The notes: generated by a model from the letters alone, not told the origin. Shown: positions 19,094-26,783, counted from the stretch's first letter. The stretch: 64,000 nucleotides of DNA from Tabrizicola soli (GCF_015999335.1 NZ_JAEACP010000008.1:62001-126000), one strand, 5' to 3'. Numbers and translations are program-made.

Positions 19094-20917
19094 GTGGCGC
19101 AAATTCCGGCACATCCGGATGCGCAACCGCCGGACATGCCCGCCGCCCCGTTCTGGGGCGCGCGGCGCTCCGCTCCGGATGAGTGGAGCCTTGCGCTCTG
19201 GGCGCCGTCGGCCAGCGCGATCCGGCTGGAACTGGAGGGGCTGGACTTGCCGATGGTCCGGGGTGCGGACGGTGTGCATCGCTGTATCGCCCGCGCCTCG
19301 GAAGGCGGGCTCTACCGCTTTCGCGCCGGGGATTTCCGCTTTGCCGATCCGGCCTCGCTGCAGCAGGAGGGCGGGGTCGAAGGCCATTCGGTCCTGCGCG
19401 ATCTTGCGCCCATGACCCGGCGCGCGCAGCGCGCAGCCCCCGGCCCCTTTGCCCGTCAGGTGATTACCGAGATCCATGTCGGCAGCTTCACCCGCGAGGG
19501 CAGCTTTGCCGCCGCCGCCCGCACGCCCGAGTTGCGCCGGATGGCCGCGCTGGGCATCACCGCCATCGAGTTGATGCCGCTCGGACAGTTCCCCGGCACG
19601 CGCGGCTGGGGCTATGACAGCGTGCTGCCCTATGCCCCGCAGGACAGCTATGGCCCGCCGGAGGATCTGGCCGCCCTGGTGGATGCCGCGCATCGGCTGG
19701 GTCTGCTGGTCTATCTGGACGTGGTGCTGAACCACTTCGGTCCGCAGGGAAATGCGCTGGCCCGGATCTGCCCGGAATTCTTCCTGGCCGAGGAGAACGA
19801 CTGGGGACCCCGGATCGACTATTCCCGCCCCGCCGCCCGGGCCTTCTTCGTCGACTGCGCCCGGCACTGGCTGCGGCACTACCACTTCGACGGGCTGCGC
19901 ATCGACGCAATCCAGGAGATGAAGGACGACAGCGCCCTGCCGATCGAGACCGAACTGGCCCTGGCCCTGCGGCGCGAGTTTCCCGAGGTGCATCTGCTGG
20001 CCGAGGACAGCCGGAACCGCACCGCTCCCTATGATCCGGCGAACCGGCTGTATGACGCGGCCTGGAACGACGACTATCACCATGCGCTGCATGTCCATCT
20101 GACCGGGGAAAGCTTCGGCTATTACCGCGAGTTCACGCTGCAGCCCTTGCGGGATCTTTCGGTGGCGCTACGCGACGGGCAGGCGCTGCAGGGCCAGACC
20201 CGCCCCGATGGCAGCACCGCCAAGGGCGAGCCCTCCGCCCATCTGCCGCCATCCCGTTTCATCAATTTCAATCTCAACCACGACCATGCCGGCAACCGTC
20301 CCAGGGGCGAGCGGCTGGTTTCGCTGGTCGGGGTGGAGCGGGCGCAGGTCGCCCATGCGCTTCTCCTCACCGCGCCCTATGTGCCGCTGCTTTTCATGGG
20401 CGAGGAATGCGGCGCGCAAAGCGCCTTTCCCTGGTTCGCCGACTATGCGGGCCAGGTGGCCGCGGACATGGCGGAGGAACGGCGCAAGCAGTTCCGCGGG
20501 CTGCCGGGCGGCGGGCTGGACATGCTCGACCCGTTCGATCCGGCGACCGCGACGCTGGCGCATCCCTATGCCAGACCCGCTCCGGACCAGGAGTCCTGGC
20601 TGGACCTCACACGGCGGATGCTGGAGTTGCGGCGCCAGGTGCTGCTGCCGATCTATCGCACTGGCCGGGCCCACCCCGCGACGGTGGTGATCACCGGCCC
20701 GGGGGCGTTGGTCGCCGACTGGCATTTCCGCACAGGCACGGTGCGGGCGGCGCTGTCCTTCCAGCCGACAAGCGCCTCGGCCCCGGATCGGACCGCGCCC
20801 GAGGGCAGGACCGCCCTGCCCCTCGCCGCCCTGGGCGAGGCCGGGACGCCCTGGTTCCGGCTCTGGCTCTCGCGGCCTACAGCTCCTGCTCCTGCACCGA
20901 GGCCATCGGCGCAGTAA
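19094..20917 (+). CDS. treZ: Malto-oligosyltrehalose trehalohydrolase TreZ
   Basis: A 607-residue GH13 enzyme that releases trehalose from maltooligosyl-trehalose. An N-terminal beta-sandwich (about 20-100) precedes the barrel. Catalytic motifs are DVVLNHFGPQGN, the nucleophile strand HFDGLRIDAI, the acid/base in LLAEDSRN and the FNLNHDHAGNR segment. It starts at GTG two bases after katE, so both probably share the EcfG-type promoter. The partner TreY is not in the window. Trehalose is a common general-stress protectant. The 3' end overlaps the convergent kinase gene by 41 bases. Confidence 0.92.
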   Translation: MAQIPAHPDAQPPDMPAAPFWGARRSAPDEWSLALWAPSASAIRLELEGLDLPMVRGADGVHRCIARASEGGLYRFRAGDFRFADPASLQQEGGVEGHSVLRDLAPMTRRAQRAAPGPFARQVITEIHVGSFTREGSFAAAARTPELRRMAALGITAIELMPLGQFPGTRGWGYDSVLPYAPQDSYGPPEDLAALVDAAHRLGLLVYLDVVLNHFGPQGNALARICPEFFLAEENDWGPRIDYSRPAARAFFVDCARHWLRHYHFDGLRIDAIQEMKDDSALPIETELALALRREFPEVHLLAEDSRNRTAPYDPANRLYDAAWNDDYHHALHVHLTGESFGYYREFTLQPLRDLSVALRDGQALQGQTRPDGSTAKGEPSAHLPPSRFINFNLNHDHAGNRPRGERLVSLVGVERAQVAHALLLTAPYVPLLFMGEECGAQSAFPWFADYAGQVAADMAEERRKQFRGLPGGGLDMLDPFDPATATLAHPYARPAPDQESWLDLTRRMLELRRQVLLPIYRTGRAHPATVVITGPGALVADWHFRTGTVRAALSFQPTSASAPDRTAPEGRTALPLAALGEAGTPWFRLWLSRPTAPAPAPRPSAQ

Positions 20918-22214
20918 GGTCGCAGATCACACCCTCCTCGGCATGGATGAGCCGGACCCTGCCCTGCAGTTCGGCCGCCAGGACGTCCTGGATCACCACG
21001 GTGCCGAAACCCTTCCGCTGGGGCGGGGCCACGGCTGGCCCGCCTTCCTCGCGCCAGTGCAGCACGAATTCGGCCGGCGGCCCCGCCGTCACCGCCCAGC
21101 GGATCCGCACGCAGCCGGACCTGACCGAAAGTGCGCCGTATTTCACCGCATTGGTCGCCAGCTCGTGCAGCCCCAGCGCCAACGCCACCGCCGCGCGCGA
21201 GGATACCCGGACCGGCGGTCCCTCGAAGCGGAACTGCGACTGTGGGAACGGGGCCAGGACCGAGGCGACAACCCCCTGCAGGTCGACCCCTTCGCTGGCA
21301 TCGCGGGTGATCAGGTCCTGCGCCCGTCCCAGGGCGAGGATCCGCTTCTCGAAGGTGACATAGGCCTCGGTCCGCTCGCTCCCCATGGTCTGCCGCGCGA
21401 TGGCCTGCACGGTCGACAGGACATTCTTCACCCGATGCTTCATCTCGCCGATCAGGACCTTTTGCAGCCGCTCCAGATCGTGACTGGCCGAGCTGTCGCG
21501 CGCGATGACGGCCGCCCCGGTGATCTGCCCCGCCCGATCCCGGATCGGCGAGACCGCCAGCGAGACATGCAACCGCTTGCCATCCTTGCGCAGCCACAGC
21601 GTCTGGCGCGTAGCGACCCGCTCGCCGTGCAGGATCAGGTCGAGGGTGGCCCGGTCCTCGTCGGGATGCGGCGAGAGGAGCGTGACCGGATGACCCAGCA
21701 CCTCCTCGGCGGCATGGCCGAACAGCCTCCGCGCGCCGCCGTTCCAGCTGGTGATCCGCAGGTGCCGGTCCACCGACAGGACCGCATCCTCGGCGCCGGC
21801 GATGATCGCGGCAGCGCAAGCGGCATCCTGAGGTTCGGAAGAGGCGATCAGCAGGATCAGCACCCCCTGCGCCTGTCCCGCCTCATCCAGCACCGGCCAA
21901 AGCGCGGCAGCCGGCGCCTTGTCGCATGGCACAAGCAGAGACCGCGCGGCGGGGTGGTCCAGGACATCCTGCGCGGCCGCACGCAGCATCTCCGGCAGAT
22001 CGGCCGCCTGCCGCCCTGTCAGCCGGGCCCAGGCCTCGTTGCCCAGGATCACGCCATCCGGGCCGGTGACCATAACCATCGGTGCGATAGCCGCCTGCAC
22101 AAGGGAGGACGCCTGGCGCAGGCACAAGGGCAGTCCCTCCATCCGGCCCGACATGCTGTTCGGCTGATCCATCCCCTGCATCAACTGCCGGACATCCGGT
22201 TCCCTGTCGCTCAC
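20877..22214 (-). CDS. PAS-HWE sensor histidine kinase
   Basis: A soluble kinase of about 445 residues with no membrane span. Two PAS-like segments (about residues 30-130 and 145-255; the second has SWNGGARRLFGHAAEEVLGHP) precede an HWE/HisKA_2 kinase core. The H box is GEMKHRVKNVLSTVQAIARQ, the N box HELATNAVKYGALS, and a WREEGGP motif gives the class its name. Kinases of this class feed PhyR in the general stress response. The frame extends to 22286, but an EcfG-type promoter at 22273-22297 overlaps that end. I therefore prefer the GTG at 22214 (VSDREPDV); the exact start is uncertain. Confidence 0.85.
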   Translation of the reverse strand: MSDREPDVRQLMQGMDQPNSMSGRMEGLPLCLRQASSLVQAAIAPMVMVTGPDGVILGNEAWARLTGRQAADLPEMLRAAAQDVLDHPAARSLLVPCDKAPAAALWPVLDEAGQAQGVLILLIASSEPQDAACAAAIIAGAEDAVLSVDRHLRITSWNGGARRLFGHAAEEVLGHPVTLLSPHPDEDRATLDLILHGERVATRQTLWLRKDGKRLHVSLAVSPIRDRAGQITGAAVIARDSSASHDLERLQKVLIGEMKHRVKNVLSTVQAIARQTMGSERTEAYVTFEKRILALGRAQDLITRDASEGVDLQGVVASVLAPFPQSQFRFEGPPVRVSSRAAVALALGLHELATNAVKYGALSVRSGCVRIRWAVTAGPPAEFVLHWREEGGPAVAPPQRKGFGTVVIQDVLAAELQGRVRLIHAEEGVICDLTAPMASVQEQEL

Positions 22215-22272
22215 CCCATGCCCCCGGAACTCCTCCAGTCTGGGCAGCCGCAGATTCGCCCATCTCCACGGC

Positions 22273-22297
22273 AACACGCAGGTCACGGATTTGTTCC
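22273..22297 (-). promoter_or_regulatory. EcfG-type promoter for HWE kinase
   Basis: Minus-strand GGAAC-N16-TGTT. It overlaps the first codons of the longest possible kinase frame (22286), implying that translation starts downstream. It would place the kinase under its own pathway's control. Confidence 0.6.
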
Positions 22298-22321
22298 GCC
22301 GGCTTCGGAACCCGGCGAAGA

Positions 22322-22498
22322 TCAGCCTTTCCGGACTTTTCCTGCGCGGTTCAGCGCCTCCTGCAACTGGCGGCTCAGGTCGCGCAACCTTTCGCTGACG
22401 GGCTGAGTGCGGATCTCCTCGATTATTGCTTCCAGCGCGGCCGAAAACTCGTCGTCCAGAAGGGTTTCGGGCCCTTCGCCTTCATTCGTCTGCTTCAT
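22322..22498 (-). CDS. nepR: NepR-like anti-sigma factor
   Basis: A 58-residue helical protein. The stretch FSAALEAIIEEIRTQPVSER followed by LRDLSRQLQEAL resembles the two-helix core of NepR anti-sigma factors, in which a first helix is followed by a [EQ]PVP-[DE]R-[FL] turn and an LLxQL helix. NepR binds EcfG and releases it when PhyR is phosphorylated. The start at MKQTNEGEG is chosen because the region upstream looks non-coding. It lies between the HWE kinase and stress genes, and the sigma factor is 4.3 kb away. The call is by pattern and context; moderate certainty. Confidence 0.65.
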   Translation of the reverse strand: MKQTNEGEGPETLLDDEFSAALEAIIEEIRTQPVSERLRDLSRQLQEALNRAGKVRKG

Positions 22499-22605
22499 TT
22501 CCGCCGCCCGGGACCCGGTCCAAACACCACTTTCGTCATGACTATACGCCGAAGTGACGCAATGGATCACGGCAAATTTGCCGCAGCCCGGCCCGTCGCG
22601 ACCGG

Positions 22606-22631
22606 GGAACAATCGCCGCCCCCGACCTGTT
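22606..22631 (+). promoter_or_regulatory. EcfG-type promoter for repeat protein-DUF892 unit
   Basis: GGAAC-N17-TGTT, followed after 28 bases by a strong ribosome site and the 45-residue ORF, then the Asp/Arg repeat protein gene. Confidence 0.6.
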
Positions 22632-22658
22632 CACCTCGTCCGACGAAGGAGGTGCTGC

Positions 22659-22796
22659 ATGGCCCAAGCGCCGCTTCTGGAACGGCTCAGGGCCGAGGGC
22701 TCCAGGCCCGAACCTGGGAAGGCAGTTCGCTGCCTGCAAGACCGTGTAGGACGCGACTCCCCTGCGCACGACAGCCGCGCTTGCGGCAACCCATGA
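22659..22796 (+). CDS. Possible small protein, 45 aa
   Basis: A 45-residue ORF (MAQAPLLERLRAEG at the start) with two Cys and many Arg. Its ATG follows a near-perfect GAAGGAGG ribosome site, 28 bases after an EcfG-type promoter (22606-22631). No family is recognised and composition is not distinctive, so it may instead be part of the leader of the repeat protein gene that begins 17 bases downstream. Confidence 0.35.
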   Translation: MAQAPLLERLRAEGSRPEPGKAVRCLQDRVGRDSPAHDSRACGNP

Positions 22797-22813
22797 CAAC
22801 CGAGGAGGATAGA

Positions 22814-23680
22814 ATGCCAAGAAATTCCAACACCCCCGAACGAGACGACCGCGGCCGTTTCATCGGTGACGATGACCGCGGCGGCAGCCGGGGCCGCAGT
22901 TTTGGCCGCTATGACGACGACGATCGCCGCTATTCGCGCAGCCGCCGCGACGATGACGACAGTGACCGCGGCCAGGGCTGGTACGGTGACAGCCGGGGCC
23001 ATTCCGAAGCCTCGCGCCTTGGGTGGGAGCGCCGCGGCGCCTATGACGACCGCGATGGCCGCAGCTCGCGCGGCAGCGACCGCGAACGTGACGAATACGG
23101 TCGCTTCGTAAGCGACGATGATTACCACCGCTCGTCGCGCGGCGGCAGCAGCCGGGGCAGCGGCAATGACCGCGAGCGTGACGAATACGGCCGCTTCATG
23201 AGTGACGATGACGACCGCCGCTCCTCCTCGCGCGGCAATGGTGGCCGGGGCCGGAGCAGCGACAATGACCGCGGGCGCGATGAATACGGCCGTTTCATGA
23301 GTGATGACGACGACCGTCGCTCCTCCTCCTCGCACGGACGCGGCGATGACCGGGGGCAGGGTGGCTGGTTCGGCGACCGCGAAGGCCATGCCGAGGCCGC
23401 CCGTCGCGGCTGGGAACGCCGGGACGACGACGACCACCGTTCCTACTCCTCTTCGCGCAGCAGCGGGGGCCGGGGCAGCAATGACCGCGAGCGCGACGCA
23501 TACGGCCGCTTCATGAGCGACGACGACGACGACCGTCGCTCCTCCTCGCGCGGACGCGGCGATGACCGGGGGCAGGGTGGCTGGTTCGGCGACCGCGAAG
23601 GCCATGCCGAGGCCGCCCGTCGCGGCTGGGAGAATCGTGATGACGACGACCGTCGCGGATCGCGTTTCTCGCGCCGTTGA
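22814..23680 (+). CDS. Repeat-rich, highly charged stress protein
   Basis: A 288-residue protein made almost wholly of Asp, Arg, Ser and Gly, so very probably disordered. Two motifs repeat. One is R-D-[ED]-Y-G-R-F-[MV]-S-D-D-D, about five copies starting with a variant at residues 9-21. The other is GQGGWFGDREGHAEAARRGW, with a diverged first copy near residue 53 and identical copies near residues 178 and 250. The second motif resembles the short KGG-like repeats of bacterial general stress proteins. Two in-frame 80-base DNA segments are identical, indicating recent duplication. An EcfG-type promoter lies about 180 bases upstream; GAGGAGG is the ribosome site. Confidence 0.75.
   Translation: MPRNSNTPERDDRGRFIGDDDRGGSRGRSFGRYDDDDRRYSRSRRDDDDSDRGQGWYGDSRGHSEASRLGWERRGAYDDRDGRSSRGSDRERDEYGRFVSDDDYHRSSRGGSSRGSGNDRERDEYGRFMSDDDDRRSSSRGNGGRGRSSDNDRGRDEYGRFMSDDDDRRSSSSHGRGDDRGQGGWFGDREGHAEAARRGWERRDDDDHRSYSSSRSSGGRGSNDRERDAYGRFMSDDDDDRRSSSRGRGDDRGQGGWFGDREGHAEAARRGWENRDDDDRRGSRFSRR
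23336..23631 (+). repeat. Identical 80-base direct repeats inside the Asp/Arg repeat gene
   Basis: Bases 23336-23415 and 23552-23631 are identical over 80 bases by eye. Their offset is 216 bases (72 codons), so both stay in frame and encode the GQGGWFGDREGHAEAARRGW motif. Sequence identity at silent positions points to a recent duplication or gene conversion. Confidence 0.85.
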
Positions 23681-23694
23681 CCCCAGCCCGACGT

Positions 23695-23720
23695 CCGGGC
23701 CGCCATCCGTGGCGGCCCGG
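23695..23720 (+). terminator. Hairpin between repeat protein and DUF892 genes
   Basis: Eleven-base perfect GC stem with a four-base TCCG loop, 14 bases after the repeat protein stop. The following TCTTGA is only weakly T-rich, so partial termination or mRNA end protection is likely. Confidence 0.45.
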
Positions 23721-23744
23721 TCTTGATCCTGAAAGGAGCAGGCG

Positions 23745-24251
23745 ATGGAACGGATGCGGGAAAGTTACCTGAGCTGGCTGCGCGACGCCCATGCGATGGA
23801 GGGCCAGGCCCTCACCATGATGCAGGGCATGGTCAACCGGCTGGAACACTACCCGGAACTGCGCGATCGGATCCGGGCGCATATCAAGGAGACCGAGGGT
23901 CAGGAGGCCGAACTCGCCCGGTTGCTGGAAATCCACGACTCCTCCGCCTCGATGGTAAAGGATGCCCTGGGCAAACTTGCTGCCGTCGGGCAGGCGGTCA
24001 GCGGGATGTTCGCCTCGGACGAGGTGGTGAAGGGTACGCTGGCCAGCTACACCTTCGAACACATGGAGATCGCCTCGTACCGGATCCTGATCGCGGCGGC
24101 GGGAGAGCTGGGCGAGACCGCTGCCGTCGAGGTCTTCCGCCGCTGCCTGGCCGAGGAGGAGGCGATGGCGGACTGGCTGGCGAACCACAGCAGCGAGATC
24201 ACACGCCAGTTCCTTGCCCGCGTGGCAGCGGACCGGAGCGCAAGCCGTTGA
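23745..24251 (+). CDS. DUF892 ferritin-like (YciE/YciF type) protein
   Basis: A 168-residue four-helix protein of the DUF892 family. Landmarks are YLSWLRDAHAMEGQALTMM, the HIKETEGQEAELARLLE helix and the late FEHMEIASYRIL and CLAEEEAMADWL helices, which place acidic and His residues where ferritin-like proteins bind metal. Family members accumulate in stationary phase or under osmotic stress; the exact role is unclear. It lies 64 bases after the repeat protein on the same strand and probably shares its promoter. A strong terminator follows. Confidence 0.82.
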   Translation: MERMRESYLSWLRDAHAMEGQALTMMQGMVNRLEHYPELRDRIRAHIKETEGQEAELARLLEIHDSSASMVKDALGKLAAVGQAVSGMFASDEVVKGTLASYTFEHMEIASYRILIAAAGELGETAAVEVFRRCLAEEEAMADWLANHSSEITRQFLARVAADRSASR

Positions 24252-24271
24252 ACCCGGCGGCAAGACAGAAG

Positions 24272-24303
24272 AAGGGCCCGGCAGCCAGTGCCGGGCCCTT
24301 TGT
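24272..24303. terminator. Bidirectional intrinsic terminator
   Basis: Twelve-base perfect stem (AAGGGCCCGGCA with its complement) and five-base loop between the convergent DUF892 and TDGAA-repeat genes. T-rich bases follow on both strands. Confidence 0.8.
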
Positions 24304-24316
24304 CGTCGCTTCGGCG

Positions 24317-24640
24317 TCAGGGCGTCGTCGCCGGAGGGGCGGTCTCGGGCGCGCCCGTACCTTCGGGCGCAGCGCCGTCGGTTGCCGTCCCGTCGGTCGC
24401 AGCGCCGTCGGTCGCCGCGCCATCGGTGGCGGCACCGTCCGTCGCGGGCGCAGCCGGCGACTCGGCCGGGATGATCGCCGGGTCGGGTTCGGTCCGGTCG
24501 AAGCTGAAGGCCAGGATCGCGATGATGATCGCAGCCAGCACGGCCAGCACCAGCCACATGCCGGTCTGGCGGCTGCGCGGGGCCGGGACGCGGCGGCCGT
24601 CGACCGGGCGCGTGCCCTCAGGGGGCGGTGGATTGTGCAT
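24317..24640 (-). CDS. Single-span membrane protein with TDGAA repeats
   Basis: A 107-residue protein: a proline-rich cytoplasmic start, one membrane span (about residues 28-47, LVLAVLAAIIIAILAF), then a periplasmic tail of repeated TDGAA units (about residues 66-90) ending in Thr/Pro. No family is recognised. An EcfG-type promoter (GGAAC-N16-GGTT, 24678-24702) lies 38 bases upstream and AAAGGA is the ribosome site. The tail composition resembles that of the PRC-barrel protein at 31924, another island member. Confidence 0.7.
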   Translation of the reverse strand: MHNPPPPEGTRPVDGRRVPAPRSRQTGMWLVLAVLAAIIIAILAFSFDRTEPDPAIIPAESPAAPATDGAATDGAATDGAATDGTATDGAAPEGTGAPETAPPATTP

Positions 24641-24677
24641 CGGGTGTCCTTTCGATTTCGGGACGTCAGGCCCCGAC

Positions 24678-24702
24678 AACCCGCGAGTTGCGCCGATGTT
24701 CC
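24678..24702 (-). promoter_or_regulatory. EcfG-type promoter for TDGAA-repeat membrane protein
   Basis: Minus-strand GGAAC-N16-GGTT, ending 38 bases before the ATG at 24640. Confidence 0.65.
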
Positions 24703-24716
24703 GCCCCCGTCCGCCC

Positions 24717-25574
24717 CTACAGCATGGGTCCGCCGCCCGTGACCGCGATGGTCGCGCCCGAAACATAGCTCGACATCGGTTCGGCCAGCATGACATAGGC
24801 GGTGGCCAGCTCGACCGGCTGGGCCGGGCGCTTCATCGGATAGTCCTCACCGAAATGCGCCACCTTCTCCGGCTCCATCGACGAGGGGATCAGCGGCGTC
24901 CAGACCGGACCGGGCGCGACACAGTTCACCCGGATCCCCCGCTCGGCCAGAAGCTGCGCCAGACCCACGGTAAAGTTCTGGATCGCCCCCTTCGTCGTGG
25001 CATAGGCCAGCAGCGAGGGATTCGGCTTGTCGGCATTGATCGAGGTCGTGTTGATGATCGAGCTGCCCTGCCCCATATGCGGCAGCGCCGCCCGGACCAG
25101 GTGGAAGATCGCGTCGATGTTGATGGCGAAGGTCTTGTCCCATTCCTCCGGCGTCAGATCTTCCAGCGTCTCGATCACGCTCTGGTGCGCGGCATTGTTG
25201 ACCAGGATGTCGATCCGGCCCCATTCCTCCGCCACCCGGTCAACGATCTTGCGGCAGGCATCGGGATCGGACAGGTCGGCGGCAAGCTTGAGGCAACTCT
25301 GCCCCGCCGCCTCGACCACGCGGGCGGTGTCGGCGGCGTCCTCGGTCTCGCTCAGGTAGCACAGCGCGACATCGGCCCCCTCGCGGGCATAGGCGATGGC
25401 CACCGCACGGCCGATGCCGCTGTCCGCCCCTGTGATCAGCGCGACGCGGCCCTGCAGCCGCCCCGCCCCGCGCCACGAGGTTTCGCCATGGTCGGGGCGG
25501 GGCTGCATCGGGATGAAGCTGCCGGGCGGTTCCTGGCTTTGCGGCGGAAACGGGGGTTTCGGATGCTCGGTCAT
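24717..25574 (-). CDS. Short-chain dehydrogenase/reductase (YghA-like)
   Basis: A 285-residue NAD(P)-dependent oxidoreductase of the classical SDR superfamily. The cofactor motif is TGADSGIGRAVA, the structural NNAA motif is present (ILVNNAAHQS), and the catalytic Ser...Tyr-x-x-x-Lys is in NTTSINADK and YATTKGA. The extended N-terminal segment with a PQSQEPPGSFIPMQPRPDHGE-like tail is typical of the YghA-like branch, often linked to stress. Its ATG overlaps the stop of the preceding 56-residue ORF (ATGA). Substrate unknown. Confidence 0.88.
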   Translation of the reverse strand: MTEHPKPPFPPQSQEPPGSFIPMQPRPDHGETSWRGAGRLQGRVALITGADSGIGRAVAIAYAREGADVALCYLSETEDAADTARVVEAAGQSCLKLAADLSDPDACRKIVDRVAEEWGRIDILVNNAAHQSVIETLEDLTPEEWDKTFAINIDAIFHLVRAALPHMGQGSSIINTTSINADKPNPSLLAYATTKGAIQNFTVGLAQLLAERGIRVNCVAPGPVWTPLIPSSMEPEKVAHFGEDYPMKRPAQPVELATAYVMLAEPMSSYVSGATIAVTGGGPML

Positions 25575-25741
25575 CGCCCGCCCTCCCGGTCGACCGAGCC
25601 GCCGGGCTGCTTGCTGTTGGCATCGGGTCGCACGTCCGGGTCCACGCGGAAATGGCCGGCCGGGTCGATCTGCTGCTGGCGCTGGTCGATCACTCCGGGC
25701 TTCGGGTGGCGCAGTTCCTCGTTCTTGGGAAGGTCCGTCAT
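25571..25741 (-). CDS. Small hydrophilic protein, 56 aa
   Basis: A 56-residue, Pro/Asp/Gln-rich, probably disordered protein (TDLPKNEELRHPKPGVIDQR near the start). It overlaps the SDR start by four bases, and its own promoter is a canonical EcfG-type site with CGTT (25776-25801), 35 bases upstream. The arrangement mirrors the 52-residue ORF that precedes the LLM oxidoreductase: a small disordered protein translationally coupled to an oxidoreductase. Function unknown. Confidence 0.65.
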   Translation of the reverse strand: MTDLPKNEELRHPKPGVIDQRQQQIDPAGHFRVDPDVRPDANSKQPGGSVDREGGR

Positions 25742-25775
25742 GGTCAGGCATCCTCTGGCAGGGAATCCTGCGTCC

Positions 25776-25801
25776 AACGCCAGGCCCCTCGCCTTTGTTC
25801 C
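25776..25801 (-). promoter_or_regulatory. EcfG-type promoter for small ORF-SDR operon
   Basis: Minus-strand GGAAC-N17-CGTT, the canonical form of the EcfG consensus, 35 bases before the ATG at 25741. It is divergent from the DUF2934 promoter with -35 boxes 17 bases apart. Confidence 0.7.
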
Positions 25802-25818
25802 CAGGGGGAACGGCGGCC

Positions 25819-25843
25819 GGAACATTCCTGCAGCCTCGCGGTT
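25819..25843 (+). promoter_or_regulatory. EcfG-type promoter for DUF2934 gene
   Basis: GGAAC-N16-GGTT, ending 30 bases before the ATG at 25874. Pairs back to back with the site at 25776-25801. Confidence 0.68.
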
Positions 25844-25873
25844 GCCCCCGGTCGATGTGAACGGAGGGATCAG

Positions 25874-26095
25874 ATGACGCAGAACCAGGAAGCCCGCATC
25901 CGGCAGCGCGCCTACGAAATCTGGCAGGAGGAGGGCGCACCCCCGGGCCGGGCCGAAGCGAACTGGCTGCGCGCCGAGAGCGAGCTGTTGCGCGAGGCCG
26001 TCGACCCGGTCTGGCAGGGCGAGGACAGCGCAAGCATGGCCGCAACCCCGGAGGGACCGGCCACCACTCCCTCCGGCCGCCGCCGACGCCGCTGA
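25874..26095 (+). CDS. DUF2934 family protein
   Basis: A 73-residue protein whose first half matches DUF2934: RIRQRAYEIWQEEGAPPGRA followed by NWLRAESEL. The rest is low complexity and ends in a run of Arg. Function is unknown. It has its own EcfG-type promoter (GGAAC-N16-GGTT, 25819-25843), divergent from that of the SDR operon, and GGAGGGA as ribosome site. A second DUF2934 protein is at 33400. Confidence 0.8.
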   Translation: MTQNQEARIRQRAYEIWQEEGAPPGRAEANWLRAESELLREAVDPVWQGEDSASMAATPEGPATTPSGRRRRR

Positions 26096-26141
26096 TATAG
26101 TCGTGCCAGATGAAATCGGGCACAATGGAATCGCTCACGAA

Positions 26142-26172
26142 AACGGCCCCGCGCAGGACGCGCGGGGCCGTT
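26142..26172. terminator. Bidirectional intrinsic terminator
   Basis: Thirteen-base stem (AACGGCCCCGCGC with its complement) and five-base loop between the convergent DUF2934 and yciE-like genes. A TTTT run follows on the minus strand and T-rich sequence on plus. Confidence 0.8.
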
Positions 26173-26223
26173 CCCCTTCTTACCTGTCCGGGGGGAGCGC
26201 CCGGACAGGCGGAAGACCGGGTG

Positions 26224-26718
26224 TCAGGCCGCCAGCGCAGCCTGGTTGACGGACTTTTCCGCCACCTTGGTCAGCGCCTCGTCGGTCGCGCCTTCCTCCT
26301 GCAGGGTGGACTCCAGCAGGCGGGCAGCGTCGCCCATGTCCAGAAGCTGGGCCCAGCGGCAGAGCGTGCCATAGCGCGCAATCTCGTAATGCTCGACCGC
26401 CTGCGCCGCGGCGATCAGGCCTGCGTCCACTGCCGGGCTGCCGGCAAAGGATTCAATCACTTCCTCACCCTCCTCGATCAGCCCGTCGATCGCCGGACAG
26501 GTCTTGCCGCGCGCGGGCTTCCCCATCAGTTCGAACACCTGCTGCAGGCGTTCGACATGCATCTGGGTCTCGTCGTGGTGCTTCTCGAACGCCGCCTTCA
26601 GGTCGGGCGACTGGGCCGCGCGGCCCATCTTGGGCAGGGCCCGCAGGATCTTGCGCTCGGCGTAGTAGATGTCCTTCAGCGTGTCGTGAAACAGGGTCTC
26701 GAGGTTCTGGGTCTTCAT
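26224..26718 (-). CDS. DUF892 ferritin-like (YciE) protein
   Basis: A 164-residue DUF892 protein with the YciE signature: ETLFHDTLKDIYYAERKILR, ALPKMGRAAQSPDLKAAFEK and HHDETQMHVERLQQVFELMG, then the acidic DGLIEEGEEVIE. The helices place Glu and His as in ferritin-like diiron proteins. The start at MKTQNLETLF follows AAGGAG; upstream codons lie in the promoter. An EcfG-type promoter (GGAAC-N16-GGTT, 26759-26783) precedes it. It is the second DUF892 gene of the island and much closer to typical YciE than the one at 23745. Confidence 0.9.
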   Translation of the reverse strand: MKTQNLETLFHDTLKDIYYAERKILRALPKMGRAAQSPDLKAAFEKHHDETQMHVERLQQVFELMGKPARGKTCPAIDGLIEEGEEVIESFAGSPAVDAGLIAAAQAVEHYEIARYGTLCRWAQLLDMGDAARLLESTLQEEGATDEALTKVAEKSVNQAALAA

Positions 26719-26758
26719 GGTCGTCTCCTTGCATGCGGGACAGCGGATCGGTGCAGGC

Positions 26759-26783
26759 AACCGGCAGGCGGTGGAATTGTTCC
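26759..26783 (-). promoter_or_regulatory. EcfG-type promoter for yciE-like gene
   Basis: Minus-strand GGAAC-N16-GGTT, ending 40 bases before the ATG at 26718. It lies between the DUF892 gene and the sigma factor stop. Confidence 0.7.
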
